Part shown: piece by piece, positions 40,933-49,611 of the stretch
How the letters are laid out: each line of letters starts with the position of its first letter
How positions within the stretch are numbered: position 1 is the stretch's first letter
Assembly: GCF_021129305.1 (NCBI RefSeq)
Contig: NZ_JAJOMB010000022.1
Coordinates: 123,666-187,665 of the forward strand
Length of the DNA: 64,000 nt
From: Kineosporia babensis
Lineage (GTDB): Bacteria > Actinomycetota > Actinomycetes > Actinomycetales > Kineosporiaceae
Direction of reading: 5' to 3'
The notes under the pieces: model-generated
What the model saw: only the letters and a program-made list of their open reading frames with translations
Told to the model about the DNA's origin: nothing
Database searches by the model: none
Position numbers and translations under genes: made by a program

Positions 40933-41724
40933 TCAGGCCCGCGCGGCGGGGTCCGGGGCGGCGGCGTGTTCCGAGCGGGCGGCCACCATCAGGGCCACCG
41001 CCTCGTCCACGTCGTCGGTGAGCGTGACCAGCTTCAGGTCGGACTCCTTGATCATCCCCCGGGCCAGCACCGGCCCGGCCAGCCAGTCCATCAGGCCCTG
41101 CCAGTACTCGGTGCCCAGCAGCACGATCGGGAACGAGGTGACCTTGTGGGTCTGTACCAGCACGAGCGCCTCGAACAGCTCGTCGAAGGTGCCGAAACCG
41201 CCCGGCAGCACGATGAATCCCTGGGCGTACTTGACGAACATGGTCTTGCGGGCGAAGAAGTAGCGGAAGTTGACGCCCAGGTTCACCCACGGGTTCAGGC
41301 CCTGCTCGAACGGCAGCTCGATACCCAGGCCGACCGAGACCCCCTCGGCCTCGTGCGCGCCCTGGTTGGCCCCGGCCATCGCCCCCGGCCCGCCGCCGGT
41401 GATCACCGCGAAGCCGGCCTTCACCAGCGCCTGCCCGACCTGCTGGGCGAGCTTGTAGTCGGGTGCGCCCTCCGGGGTCCGGGCCGAGCCGAAGACGCTG
41501 ATCGCCGGCCCGAGCTCGGAGAGGGTGCCGAAACCCTCGACGAACTCGGCCTGGATGCGCATCACCCGCCAGGGATCGGTGTGGACCCAGTCACTTCGGC
41601 CGCGGCCGTCCAGCAGCCTCTGGTCGGTGGTGGATCCGGGTACCAGTTCGCCACGCAGCGTGGTCGGGCCGGAGGTGTGCTCGTCCTTGGCCAGCTGCGG
41701 GTCGTTGTCAGATCGCGTGCTCAT
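40933..41724 (-). CDS. Second LOG-family protein
   Basis: The 263-residue protein has a variable 65-residue N-terminal extension and a LOG domain with ITGGGPGAMAGANQGAHEAEG and VLPGGFGTFDELFEALVLVQT. The GGFGTxxE active site and the FARKTMFVKYA segment mark it as a member of the longer TIGR00730 type. TACCGT (41731-41736, minus strand) is six bases upstream of the ATG at 41724, so the mRNA is probably leaderless. It is the promoter-proximal gene of the LOG-folP2-gpgS-DivIVA-SRPBCC-tag operon. Confidence 0.88.
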   Translation of the reverse strand: MSTRSDNDPQLAKDEHTSGPTTLRGELVPGSTTDQRLLDGRGRSDWVHTDPWRVMRIQAEFVEGFGTLSELGPAISVFGSARTPEGAPDYKLAQQVGQALVKAGFAVITGGGPGAMAGANQGAHEAEGVSVGLGIELPFEQGLNPWVNLGVNFRYFFARKTMFVKYAQGFIVLPGGFGTFDELFEALVLVQTHKVTSFPIVLLGTEYWQGLMDWLAGPVLARGMIKESDLKLVTLTDDVDEAVALMVAARSEHAAAPDPAARA

Positions 41725-41730
41725 CCGGTG

Positions 41731-41736
41731 ACGGTA
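41731..41736 (-). promoter_or_regulatory. -10 box of the LOG/folP2/gpgS operon
   Basis: TACCGT on the minus strand, six bases before the start codon; no Shine-Dalgarno follows, which suggests leaderless initiation of this operon. Confidence 0.5.
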
Positions 41737-41861
41737 GGCGCTCGGGGCAGGCCCGCACTACCGCAACACCATCCTCATCACCCGCCCCGACCGTTACGCT
41801 TCGTCCGCGTAGGTGACGCTCAGCCCACACCTGAGAATTAACGACCCGCTTCACTCGAGTC

Positions 41862-44800
41862 GTGCGCTCAAACCCAGATAGTGTGCGGCGCGTGCGCGGT
41901 CTGCCGGAGGAGTTGACCCGGGACGGCGTGTCTCCGCTGGCGGACGTCGAGAAACTCGTCGTCGAAGGCCGGTACGGGCGCGCCGATCTCGCTCTTCGGC
42001 GACTCGAGGCACTGATCCCGAGCCTGGCCCAGACCGCCGACGACGAGACGCTGCTGCTCGCGCTGTACGGCCGCGCGGTGCTGCTGCGCAGGCTGGGCGG
42101 GGGTCACCAGACCGCCATCGCCGCCTGCGACGTGCTGGAACGCGCCGCCCACGAACGTCAGGCCGGGCTCTGGGCGGCGATCGCCTGTGCCGCCCGGGCG
42201 CAGTTCCGGGTCGACTCCGGAGACATCGGCGGGGCCACGTCCGACCTGGCCCGGGCCGACTCCGCGCTGGCCGGCGACGAGCTCACCGAGGACGGCGGCT
42301 ACCGGCTGCTGAACGGCCTCGCGGTGGTCTACGCGGCGCTGCGGCTGCAGGACCGGGCCGACGAGATCCGCACCCGGATCGAGCACACCATCTCCTCGCG
42401 CAGCACCCTCGACCAGGCCGAGCACTGGGCCACCTGGGCCACCGAACTGGCCGCCCGGGCGATGGAACCGCTGGCCGGGGGTGCCCAGGACCCGCAGCAA
42501 GAATTCATGACGCGTGCGGTCGAGTTGGCCACGAAGGTCGACGAACTGCCTGAGGACGCGGTCCCCGGCACCTTGCGCCGGGGTGCGAACGGGGTGCGGG
42601 CGCTGGCCGCCGCCTACCGCGGCCGGCCGTCCGAGGCCCTGCGGCTGCTCGGACCCGATGCTTTCGGCACGGTGGGTGACCTACCCTCCGCCGAGCGTCA
42701 GATCGTCTCGCTGGCCGCGATGCGGGCCCACGCCCTGGTCGGCTCGCTGGCCACTGCCCGCAGCCTGGACGACGCGGCGATCGCCCCGCCGGCCACCCTG
42801 CCCAACCTGGTGCTCGAGGTCTGCCGGACCCGGGAACGGCTCTGGCTGGAGACTTACGCCAACGGCGAGGTCGTGCCGGTGCTGCACCGGATGACCGAGC
42901 TGCTGGTCCGGCTCGGCTGGCGCGGGATGGACCTGGTGGCCGACACCGCCCGCCAGGCCCTGGAACACCAGGCGCTGCGCACCGAGAGCCGTACCGATGC
43001 GCTGACCGGGGTGGGTAACCGCCGGGCGCTGGACGAGGAACTGCGGCAGCTGCTGCGTTTCGGCTCGCTGCCGCTGGCGCTGATCCTGGTCGACGTCAAC
43101 CACTTCAAAGAGATCAACGACCGTTTCACCCACGTCGTCGGGGACGAGGTGCTGCGCCGGGTGGCCGCGAGCCTGTCCCTGCAGCTGCGCACCGACGATC
43201 AGCTGCTGCGTTACGGCGGCGACGAATTCGTGGTGCTGCTGCCCGGGACCGGCGACGAAGAGGCCAACGCGGTCGCCGAGCGGATGTGCGCGGCGGTCGG
43301 GGCACGGCCCTGGAACGAGCTGGCCGACGGTCTCGACGTGACGATCACCACCGGGGTGGCCGCGGTTTGGTCACTGTCCGGCCGGCGCCCCGACGCGGAC
43401 GCCGAGAAGCTGTTCCGCCGGGCCGACGAACGTCTGCTGGCCGCCAAGCGGGAACGTCCGGGCGACGAAGAGGCGCGCTCGCTCTACAGCGGCGCCCCCA
43501 CCACCAGCTGGGATGCGGAATCGGCGGACGATGTCACGGCCGTCTCGATACCGCCCACGCCGACCCGCACTCTCGGCGCCGAGGTGCTCGGCCCGCACAG
43601 CCGTCCGGGCACGCGTTCCGCAGTCTCTCAAGGGCTCAATGGGGGACGTCGGGCCACCGACCCGGAACTCGATGCCAGTGCCGCTGAGGTCACCTCGGGT
43701 ACCGCCCCGGTGAACGGGGTCGACCTGCGGTTGCCGGCTGCGGGAGACCCGGCGCTCGCCGACGGCCTGGCCGATCGCGAGATCGAAGAGGGCCGGGCCG
43801 AAACGCCTTACGGCACCACTGCCGAGCTGCCGCAGTCCACTCCGTCGTCCCAGTCGGCATCGTCACAGTCGCCGAAGACGCCCGGCACCGGTACCCGGCG
43901 CTCGCGGCGGGCGGCGCGGGACGCCGAGGCGGCGGCTTCGCCGGTCAACGGCATCTCGGTCGAGCCGCAGGGCCTGCTCGGGGCGCTCGGGGCAGAGGCT
44001 GCAGCTGCTTCTGTGGTGTCCCGGCAGGCTTCCGAGGCCCAGGATCGGGCAGTGCGGGAGTCCCGGGCCAAGGTCGAGCGAGAAGCCCGGGAGCAGGCCG
44101 AACGTCAGGCTCAGGAACGCGCCGAACGGGAGCGGGCAGCCCGAGAGCGGATCGAGCGGGAGGCCCGGGAACGGGCTGAGCGGGAGGCTCGCGAACGGGA
44201 GGCTCGGGAACGCGCGGCCCAGGAGGCCCGGCAGCGTATTGAGGCCGAGCGCCGCGAGAAGGAAGAGCGCGAGCGGATCGAGGCCGAGGCCCGGCGCCTG
44301 GCCGAGCAGATCGAGCGGGAGCGGGAGGCGGCGCAGGCCCGCGCCGAGGCCGAGCGGCTGGAGCGGGAACGCCAGGCCGCGCTGGCCAAGGCCGAGGCGG
44401 AACGCCGCGAACGCGAGCGGATCGAACACGAGCGACGTGAACGTGAACGTCGTGACGCCGAGCGCCGTGAGCGCGAGCGTCGGGAGGCGGAGGCCCGGGC
44501 CAAGGCCGAGGCCGAGCGCCTGGATCGCGAGCGCAAGGAACGTGAGCGGATCGCTGCCGAGGCGCACGCCAAGGCGGAGGCCGAACGTCGTGAACGCGAA
44601 CGTGTCGAACGTGAGCGTCGGGAGGCGGAGGCCCGCGCCAAGGCCGAGGCCGAGCGCCTGGAACGCGAACGCCTGGAGCGGGAACGGCTGGAACGGGAAC
44701 GGCTGGAACGGGAGCGCGTCGAGCGCGAGCGCCTGGAACGGGAACGGCTGGAACGCGAACGCCTCGAGCGCGAGCGCCTGGAGCAGGCCCGGCTCGAACG

Positions 44801-45884
44801 GGAACGGCTCGAACGGGAACGGCTCGAACGGGAACGGCTGGAGCGCGAGCGCAAGGAAGCCGAGGCCCGGGCCAAGGCGGAAGCCGAGCGGATCGCTGCC
44901 GAAAAGGCCGAGAAGGAGCGCAAGGAGGCCCTGGCCAAGGCCGAGGCCGACCGCCTGGAGCGGCAGCGGGTCGAGCGTGAGCGCCGGATCCACGAGGCCC
45001 GCGAGCGCGCCGCGGCAGCCCGCCGGGAACGCGAGGCCCGTGAGCGCGCCGAGCGGGAAGAAGCCGAACGCCTGGCCCGCGATCAGGCTGAGCGGGACGA
45101 GGCCGAGCGCCGCCGCCTGGAAGAGGTGCGCCGGGCCGCCGAGGAGATTCGCCGCGAGGCCTACGAGCGGGCCGCCCGGCTGGCTGCTTCGGCATCCGGC
45201 AGCACCGGCAGCTGGCCCACCACCCAGGGCCCGAACACCGGCAGCTGGATGATGCCCGGCGCCGCCGCGATCGAGTCCCCCACCACGCCCTCGGCCCCGC
45301 GCCCGGAGCAGGTCGAAGCGGACCGCCGTTTCCAGGAGGCAGCGGCCGAGATCTACCGGCCCAACCCGAACCTCGGCCCGTCCACCGAGACGATCCGGGC
45401 CCTGAGCGACCCGCTCAACGACCCCCTGCCCGGCTCCGGTTCCGGCAGCTCGAGCAGCCGGTCGTCCAGTGACAGCTACTCCGGTTCCTCGTACGGCAGC
45501 GGTTCCGGTTACCCGTCCTCGGGCTCATCTTCCGGTTCGGACAGCAGCTATTCCAGCAGCAGCTCGTCGTACGGCAGCTCGAGCTTCGGCGACAGCTACT
45601 CCGGCAGCTCGTCCTACCCCTCGCCGTACAGCAACGCCCCGGAAGAGCCCGCTCCCTGGAGCCCCAGCCCATCCCCGTCCTCACCGGCCCCGTGGGACAA
45701 GGACCCGCAGGCCGGCGCCGGCTCGGCGAACGGCTGGCCGGACGAGAACGGTGAAGACGAAGGCCGCGAGCAGTCAGGGTCGGGCAAGTCCTCTGGCAAG
45801 GGCCGCCGCGACCCCTTGGGCCCGCCCACCTCACGCCAGGCGATCATCGACCTCTCGGCCCGCCGCCGGCACCGCAACGACTAG
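41862..45884 (+). CDS. Large GGDEF diguanylate cyclase with TPR-like N-terminus and Glu/Arg helix
   Basis: The 1340-residue protein has four parts. Residues 1-370 form an all-alpha, TPR-like region. Residues about 375-540 hold a GGDEF domain with an intact catalytic [13 protein letters not shown] (GGDEF at 452-456), a substrate motif [13 protein letters not shown], and an inhibitory-site RTDD exactly five residues before GGDEF, so it should make c-di-GMP and be product-inhibited. Residues about 725-1105 are a charged Glu/Arg/Ala helix with about twelve LERER pentads, coded by a 15-bp repeat. Residues about 1130-1250 are Ser/Gly/Tyr-rich. The C-terminal [15 protein letters not shown] is conserved-looking. 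GTG 41862 is taken as start; the stop TAG lies in foldback copy C. Confidence 0.9.
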   Translation: MRSNPDSVRRVRGLPEELTRDGVSPLADVEKLVVEGRYGRADLALRRLEALIPSLAQTADDETLLLALYGRAVLLRRLGGGHQTAIAACDVLERAAHERQAGLWAAIACAARAQFRVDSGDIGGATSDLARADSALAGDELTEDGGYRLLNGLAVVYAALRLQDRADEIRTRIEHTISSRSTLDQAEHWATWATELAARAMEPLAGGAQDPQQEFMTRAVELATKVDELPEDAVPGTLRRGANGVRALAAAYRGRPSEALRLLGPDAFGTVGDLPSAERQIVSLAAMRAHALVGSLATARSLDDAAIAPPATLPNLVLEVCRTRERLWLETYANGEVVPVLHRMTELLVRLGWRGMDLVADTARQALEHQALRTESRTDALTGVGNRRALDEELRQLLRFGSLPLALILVDVNHFKEINDRFTHVVGDEVLRRVAASLSLQLRTDDQLLRYGGDEFVVLLPGTGDEEANAVAERMCAAVGARPWNELADGLDVTITTGVAAVWSLSGRRPDADAEKLFRRADERLLAAKRERPGDEEARSLYSGAPTTSWDAESADDVTAVSIPPTPTRTLGAEVLGPHSRPGTRSAVSQGLNGGRRATDPELDASAAEVTSGTAPVNGVDLRLPAAGDPALADGLADREIEEGRAETPYGTTAELPQSTPSSQSASSQSPKTPGTGTRRSRRAARDAEAAASPVNGISVEPQGLLGALGAEAAAASVVSRQASEAQDRAVRESRAKVEREAREQAERQAQERAERERAARERIEREARERAEREAREREARERAAQEARQRIEAERREKEERERIEAEARRLAEQIEREREAAQARAEAERLERERQAALAKAEAERRERERIEHERRERERRDAERRERERREAEARAKAEAERLDRERKERERIAAEAHAKAEAERRERERVERERREAEARAKAEAERLERERLERERLERERLERERVERERLERERLERERLERERLEQARLERERLERERLERERLERERKEAEARAKAEAERIAAEKAEKERKEALAKAEADRLERQRVERERRIHEARERAAAARREREARERAEREEAERLARDQAERDEAERRRLEEVRRAAEEIRREAYERAARLAASASGSTGSWPTTQGPNTGSWMMPGAAAIESPTTPSAPRPEQVEADRRFQEAAAEIYRPNPNLGPSTETIRALSDPLNDPLPGSGSGSSSSRSSSDSYSGSSYGSGSGYPSSGSSSGSDSSYSSSSSSYGSSSFGDSYSGSSSYPSPYSNAPEEPAPWSPSPSPSSPAPWDKDPQAGAGSANGWPDENGEDEGREQSGSGKSSGKGRRDPLGPPTSRQAIIDLSARRRHRND
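44640..44850 (+). repeat. 15-bp tandem repeat coding LERER
   Basis: The GGDEF protein's central helix is encoded by imperfect 15-bp repeats such as CTGGAACGGGAACGG, read in frame as Leu-Glu-Arg-Glu-Arg. At least ten units are contiguous, interrupted by one VERER and one EQARL. Confidence 0.75.
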
Positions 45885-46049
45885 GGTCTGTCCTGCGGAT
45901 CAGGGCCGTAGCGAGGAGGTGCCCGGGGCGTCGGCTGGGCGTGGCCGGTGGGGCCCCTCGCAATGGTTTTGCGTGGGGCCACGCCGGACGCGGTCAGACG
46001 GCGTCCCGGGTGCCCCGCAGTAGGCAAAGATCCGCAGGACAGGCCCTAG
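45881..46049. repeat. Foldback repeat, copy C
   Basis: The 169-bp copy has the best terminal inverted repeats: CTAGGGTCTGTCCTGCGGATC at 45881-45901 and its complement at 46029-46049, with 20 of 21 positions matching. The interior shares GTAGCGAGGAGGTGCCCGGGGCGTC and the right-hand GGGTGCCCCGCAGTAGGC with copy B, but the apex has changed from CGTAG/CTACG to CGCAA/TTGCG, keeping the pairing. The left end contains the TAG stop codon of the GGDEF gene. Confidence 0.82.
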
Positions 46050-46190
46050 GGACTAGGGCGCGACCCGCAAGTCACGCCGAGGCAGCACCGTTCCACCGCA
46101 GTAGGTGAGAAGGCGCCCGCTTGCCCCATGACCATGGTGCGCGCCGAGCCCGACCGGGGCCCCGCGAGAAACGACCCCCCACCGCCACTT

Positions 46191-46214
46191 GTGTACACAT
46201 GGCACCGGATGTAC
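46191..46214 (+). repeat. GTGTACAC...TGGCACC motif, copy 2
   Basis: This 24-base stretch differs from 11231-11254 at three positions. It is flanked on the left by CTT, making the 10-bp palindrome TGTGTACACA, and on the right by GTACACAA, so TTGTGTAC and GTACACAA form an additional inverted pair. Confidence 0.5.
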
Positions 46215-46622
46215 TCGAAGTACACAACGCCGGATTGCCCCCGCGACCACCGAAGGACCACCGGCGATGGCGAGCAGCCGGAAAGCCACGCCGAGCAAAA
46301 CGGCCGACCCCGCTCGCCCCACGCCGGGAGCCGGAAGAGGCGCAGCGGCGGCGCAGGCAGACGCGCTGGCCGGCGGGGCAGGCCAGGGGTATGAGTCTGC
46401 GGTGCGGCACCCCGCTGGATCCGCCTTGTCGGCTGCACCCTCCTGATGCACCGGGCTGATGCACTGGGACTGCACCGGGCGGTAACCGGATTCGGCCGAG
46501 CCGAGGATTCTTAAATCTCTCGGCTGTATCGGCCCATCTGCTCGCCGTTCCCCTTGGTCCCTTAACACTCGCAAGTACCCCGTAACACGACCCCGCATCT
46601 TCCACACCCCCTGTCCACCTTC

Positions 46623-46690
46623 ATCAATGAACGCTTACTGCACTCGTCGGGTGCGCAAAACGCCATATTGCGCTCTAATCACTCATTGAT
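46623..46690. promoter_or_regulatory. AT-rich nested dyads upstream of the 46893 gene
   Basis: ATCAATGA at 46623-46630 is complementary to TCATTGAT at 46683-46690, and inside it GCGCAA at 46653-46658 pairs with TTGCGC at 46668-46673. The region is markedly AT-richer than its surroundings and probably contains the promoter of the downstream gene. Confidence 0.4.
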
Positions 46691-46892
46691 TAAGCCTATG
46701 CGTGAGCAAGATGTAACGGTGCGACACAACGGGCGAGATGACCGGGGGACGCTGGCGAGATGAGTACGCAGACCAGCACGGTGACGGCGGGCCGGGCGCG
46801 AGCCCGTTGTGGCTGACGTGCGGATTCCGGCCACGCGCAGCAGTGCGGAGTACGGCGACGGTGACGGGCGTGACGGGCGGAATCGAGACCTG

Positions 46893-47312
46893 ATGACAGA
46901 GCAGCAGACCAGTGGCAGCCGACTCGACGCTTCCAAGCCGGACCGCAGTGACGACCGGGCGGCCGACACGGCCCCCCAGACTCCGCGTACCCCGTTCAAT
47001 CCGCAGCAGGTGCATCCGGTTCAGTGGACCGGCCGGCTGGAGTTCGACCTCACCGACAGCCGGGGCTGGCGGGTGGGCACGATCGAGGTCGTGGTGCGGA
47101 TCGACACGGTGACGCTCTGGTACGGCAATCGCACGCTGGCCGTGATGCACCGGGAGTCGTTCAAGCACTGGCTGATGCGCCCGGTGGTGCCGTTCGAGTT
47201 CGACGACGTGGTCTGGTTCATGCAGGGCACCACCACCTGCCTGACGATCGACGGGGCGAACTCCTACGCGGTTCCCGACCCGATCGTCGACCATCTGTTC
47301 GCGGTCGCCTGA
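46893..47312 (+). CDS. Conserved hypothetical protein
   Basis: A 139-residue product begins with a disordered acidic/polar N-terminus (to about residue 50) and a compact domain with WTGRLEFDLTDSRGWRVG, VRIDTVTLWYGNRTLAVMHRE and VWFMQGTTTCLTIDG, consistent with a small beta-rich fold. ATG at 46893 (MTEQQT) is preferred; GTG at 46809 would add an unstructured extension. I do not recognise the family. It converges with dapE with only 30 bases between them. Confidence 0.7.
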   Translation: MTEQQTSGSRLDASKPDRSDDRAADTAPQTPRTPFNPQQVHPVQWTGRLEFDLTDSRGWRVGTIEVVVRIDTVTLWYGNRTLAVMHRESFKHWLMRPVVPFEFDDVVWFMQGTTTCLTIDGANSYAVPDPIVDHLFAVA

Positions 47313-47342
47313 GGCGACCACGACGTCCTCAATTTCAGGTTT

Positions 47343-48428
47343 CTAGGCGGTCAGCCAGCGCCGCAGGGCGCTCAGGCAGGCCGCGATCTCGCTGACCGGG
47401 CACTGCTCGTCGTCCTTGTGCGCCAGCGAGGGGTTGCCGGGCCCGAAGTTCACCGCCGGGATACCGAGCGTGGAGAACAGCGCCACGTCGGTCCAGCCGA
47501 ACTTCGGGCCGGGAGTTCCGCCCACGGCCCGGACGAACTCGGCCGCCACCGGCGCGTTCAGCCCCGGCCGGGCCGCGGGTGAAGCATCCGTGACCTTCAC
47601 CGCGTACTCGCCGAACAGCGAGCGCAGGTGCGCCTCGGCCTCGTCCAGCGTCTTGTCCGGGGCGAACCGGTAGTTGACCAGCACCGTGCAGCGGTCGGGG
47701 ATCACGTTCCCAGCAATGCCCCCGGAGATACCTACGGCGTTCAGGCCCTCCCGGTAGACCAGCCCGTCCACCTCGATCTCGCGCGCCTGGTACTCGTTCA
47801 GGATGTCCAGGACGGCGCCGGCCTTGTGGATCGCGTTGGAGCCCATCCACGACCGCGCCGAGTGGGCCGCCGTTCCTGTGGTCTCCACCTCGATCCGCAT
47901 GGTCCCCTGACAGCCGCCCTCGACCACCGCCGAAGTGGGCTCCCCCAACACCGCGAAGTCCGCCTGGAGCAGTTCGGGCCGAGTGCGGGAGAGCCGGCCC
48001 AGCCCGTTGCGGGTGGCCTCTACCTCTTCGCAGTCGTAGAACACGTAGGTGATGTCGCGAGAGGGCGCTTCGACCTGCGCGGCCAGTGCCAGTGCGACGG
48101 CGACGCCGCCCTTCATGTCCACCGTTCCGCGACCGTGGAGCATCGTGCCGTCGGGAGACAGCCAGGTCGGCAGGTTGTCGGCGATCGGGACGGTGTCGAT
48201 GTGCCCCGCGATGACGACTCGCTCGGCCCGGCCGAGATTCGTGCGGGCGATGACGCAGTTGCCGTCGCGGATGACCTCGAGATGGGGGTAGGCCTGCAGC
48301 GCCTCCTGGATGGAGTCGGCGATGAGGAGCTCGTCACCACTGACGGAAGGGATGTCGCACAGGGCGCGCGTGAGTTCCGCGACGTCTCCGGCCAGATCGA
48401 GTTTCACCGGGGCCGCAGGCTCAGTCAT
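47343..48428 (-). CDS. dapE: Succinyl-diaminopimelate desuccinylase
   Basis: The 361-residue M20 metallohydrolase removes the succinyl group from N-succinyl-LL-2,6-diaminopimelate in lysine and peptidoglycan synthesis. The di-zinc ligands are visible in AGHIDTVP, GTVDMKGG and YDCEEVEATRNG, and a dimerisation lid domain is present around TTGTAAHSARSWMG. The mycobacterial orthologue (Rv1202) is likewise paired with dapD. ATG at 48428 has a -10 box seven bases upstream, so the mRNA is probably leaderless. It is divergent from dapD across only 52 bases. Confidence 0.93.
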   Translation of the reverse strand: MTEPAAPVKLDLAGDVAELTRALCDIPSVSGDELLIADSIQEALQAYPHLEVIRDGNCVIARTNLGRAERVVIAGHIDTVPIADNLPTWLSPDGTMLHGRGTVDMKGGVAVALALAAQVEAPSRDITYVFYDCEEVEATRNGLGRLSRTRPELLQADFAVLGEPTSAVVEGGCQGTMRIEVETTGTAAHSARSWMGSNAIHKAGAVLDILNEYQAREIEVDGLVYREGLNAVGISGGIAGNVIPDRCTVLVNYRFAPDKTLDEAEAHLRSLFGEYAVKVTDASPAARPGLNAPVAAEFVRAVGGTPGPKFGWTDVALFSTLGIPAVNFGPGNPSLAHKDDEQCPVSEIAACLSALRRWLTA

Positions 48429-48435
48429 GTGCGCG

Positions 48436-48474
48436 ACCTTACCGGCAGGACCACCCTGCGCCCGCCCGTAGGAT
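48436..48474. promoter_or_regulatory. Back-to-back dapE/dapD promoters
   Basis: The 52-base gap between dapE and dapD contains TAAGGT on the minus strand (48436-48441) seven bases before the dapE ATG, and TAGGAT on the plus strand (48469-48474) six bases before the dapD ATG. Both suggest leaderless transcripts from face-away promoters that share about 30 bases of upstream sequence. Confidence 0.55.
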
Positions 48475-48480
48475 GCAGAC

Positions 48481-49518
48481 ATGACCGAGGTGAGTTCCAC
48501 GTCCCCCGCGCCCGCTTCCACTTCCCGCCTGGCCTGGGGTTATGGCCTGGCCAGCAGCACCGAGGCCGGGGTTGTACTGGACACCTGGTACCCGGCTCCG
48601 CAGCTCGGCGCCGCCCCTGAGGCCTCCGGCCCGTACGCCGTTCCGGCCGATCTGGCCTCGCTGGAGGGCACCGACCCGCACCGCAAGGTGCGCCTGCACG
48701 TCGTGCGCACCGAGATCGACCTGGACGCCGAGCCGAAGGACACTCCGGACGCCTACCTGCGTCTGCACCTGCTCTCGCACCGCCTGGTGCAGCCCAACAC
48801 GATCAACCTGAGCGGCATCTTCGGCGCCCTGCCGAACGTGGTGTGGACCAACCACGGCCCCTGCCCGGCCGAGGACTTCGAGGCCACCCGGCTGCGGATC
48901 CGGGCCGGCGGCGGCCCGGGCACCCGGGTCGAGGTGACCGGCGTGGACAAGTTCCCGCGGATGACCGACTACGTGCTGCCGACCGGGGTGCGGATCGCCG
49001 ACGCCAGCCGGGTCCGCCTGGGCGCCCACCTGGCGGCCGGAACCACGGTGATGCACGAGGGTTTCGTCAACTTCAACGCGGGCACGCTGGGCAACTCGAT
49101 GGTTGAGGGCCGGATCTCGCAGGGCGTCGCGGTCGGCGAGGGCTCGGACATCGGGGGCGGCGCGTCGATCATGGGAACGCTGTCGGGCGGCGGCAAGGAG
49201 GTCATCGCGATCGGCGAGCGCTGCCTGCTCGGCGCCAACGCAGGCCTGGGCATCAGCCTGGGTGACGACTGTGTCGTGGAGGCCGGCCTGTACCTGACCG
49301 CCGGCACCAAGGTGCTGCTGCTGTCGGAGCCGAAGGGCGCCGAGACCGAGGGCACGCCCGCCAGCAAGGAGAACCCGAAGGTGGTCAAGGCCTCGGCCCT
49401 GTCCGGGGCCAACGGCCTGCTGTTCCGCCGCAACTCGATCTCCGGCGCAGTGGAGGCCCTGGCCCGCAGCGGCGGCTTCACCTTCGAGCTGAACGCGGCG
49501 CTGCACGCCAACGACTGA
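48481..49518 (+). CDS. dapD: 2,3,4,5-tetrahydropyridine-2,6-dicarboxylate N-succinyltransferase
   Basis: The 345-residue acyltransferase succinylates tetrahydrodipicolinate, the second of the succinylase steps. The C-terminal left-handed beta-helix is visible as hexapeptide repeats ([33 protein letters not shown]) with the loop [26 protein letters not shown]. Length and motifs are those of the actinobacterial type (Rv1201c). ATG 48481 is probably leaderless. A hairpin follows the stop codon. Confidence 0.94.
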   Translation: MTEVSSTSPAPASTSRLAWGYGLASSTEAGVVLDTWYPAPQLGAAPEASGPYAVPADLASLEGTDPHRKVRLHVVRTEIDLDAEPKDTPDAYLRLHLLSHRLVQPNTINLSGIFGALPNVVWTNHGPCPAEDFEATRLRIRAGGGPGTRVEVTGVDKFPRMTDYVLPTGVRIADASRVRLGAHLAAGTTVMHEGFVNFNAGTLGNSMVEGRISQGVAVGEGSDIGGGASIMGTLSGGGKEVIAIGERCLLGANAGLGISLGDDCVVEAGLYLTAGTKVLLLSEPKGAETEGTPASKENPKVVKASALSGANGLLFRRNSISGAVEALARSGGFTFELNAALHAND

Positions 49519-49528
49519 GGCCTGCGCA

Positions 49529-49570
49529 GTGGTCATGCAGTTTTCTCTCAGGAAGAAGCTGCATGATCAC
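49529..49570 (+). terminator. Hairpin after dapD
   Basis: GTGGTCATGCAG at 49529-49540 pairs with CTGCATGATCAC at 49559-49570 with one wobble, and TTTT follows the left arm. It lies 11 bases after the dapD stop. Confidence 0.55.
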
Positions 49571-49611
49571 CGGCTCGATCTGTACCACGAAGGCAAGGAG
49601 GTTCCGGCGGC

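Larger units (their letters stand above)
46050..46892. other. Gene-poor interval before the 46893 gene
   Basis: About 840 bases without a convincing gene. Open frames on the minus strand (46053-46607) lack recognisable domains and codon bias. Present are the second GTGTACAC motif copy (46191-46214), a frame of some 60 codons from ATG 46266 (MASSRKATPSKTADPARP), which may be chance, and an AT-rich stretch with nested dyads (46623-46690). Confidence 0.5.

Noticed and set aside
46053..46607. Overlapping minus-strand frames beyond foldback copy C
   Set aside because: Several frames of similar length overlap, none has a ribosome site, domain or clear third-position bias, and the interval contains repeats.
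46760..46816. An 18-codon ORF ending in RARCG, reminiscent of cysteine leader peptides
   Set aside because: It lacks the conserved VDL.R.ASA pattern, has a poor ribosome site and is not followed by a sulfur gene.
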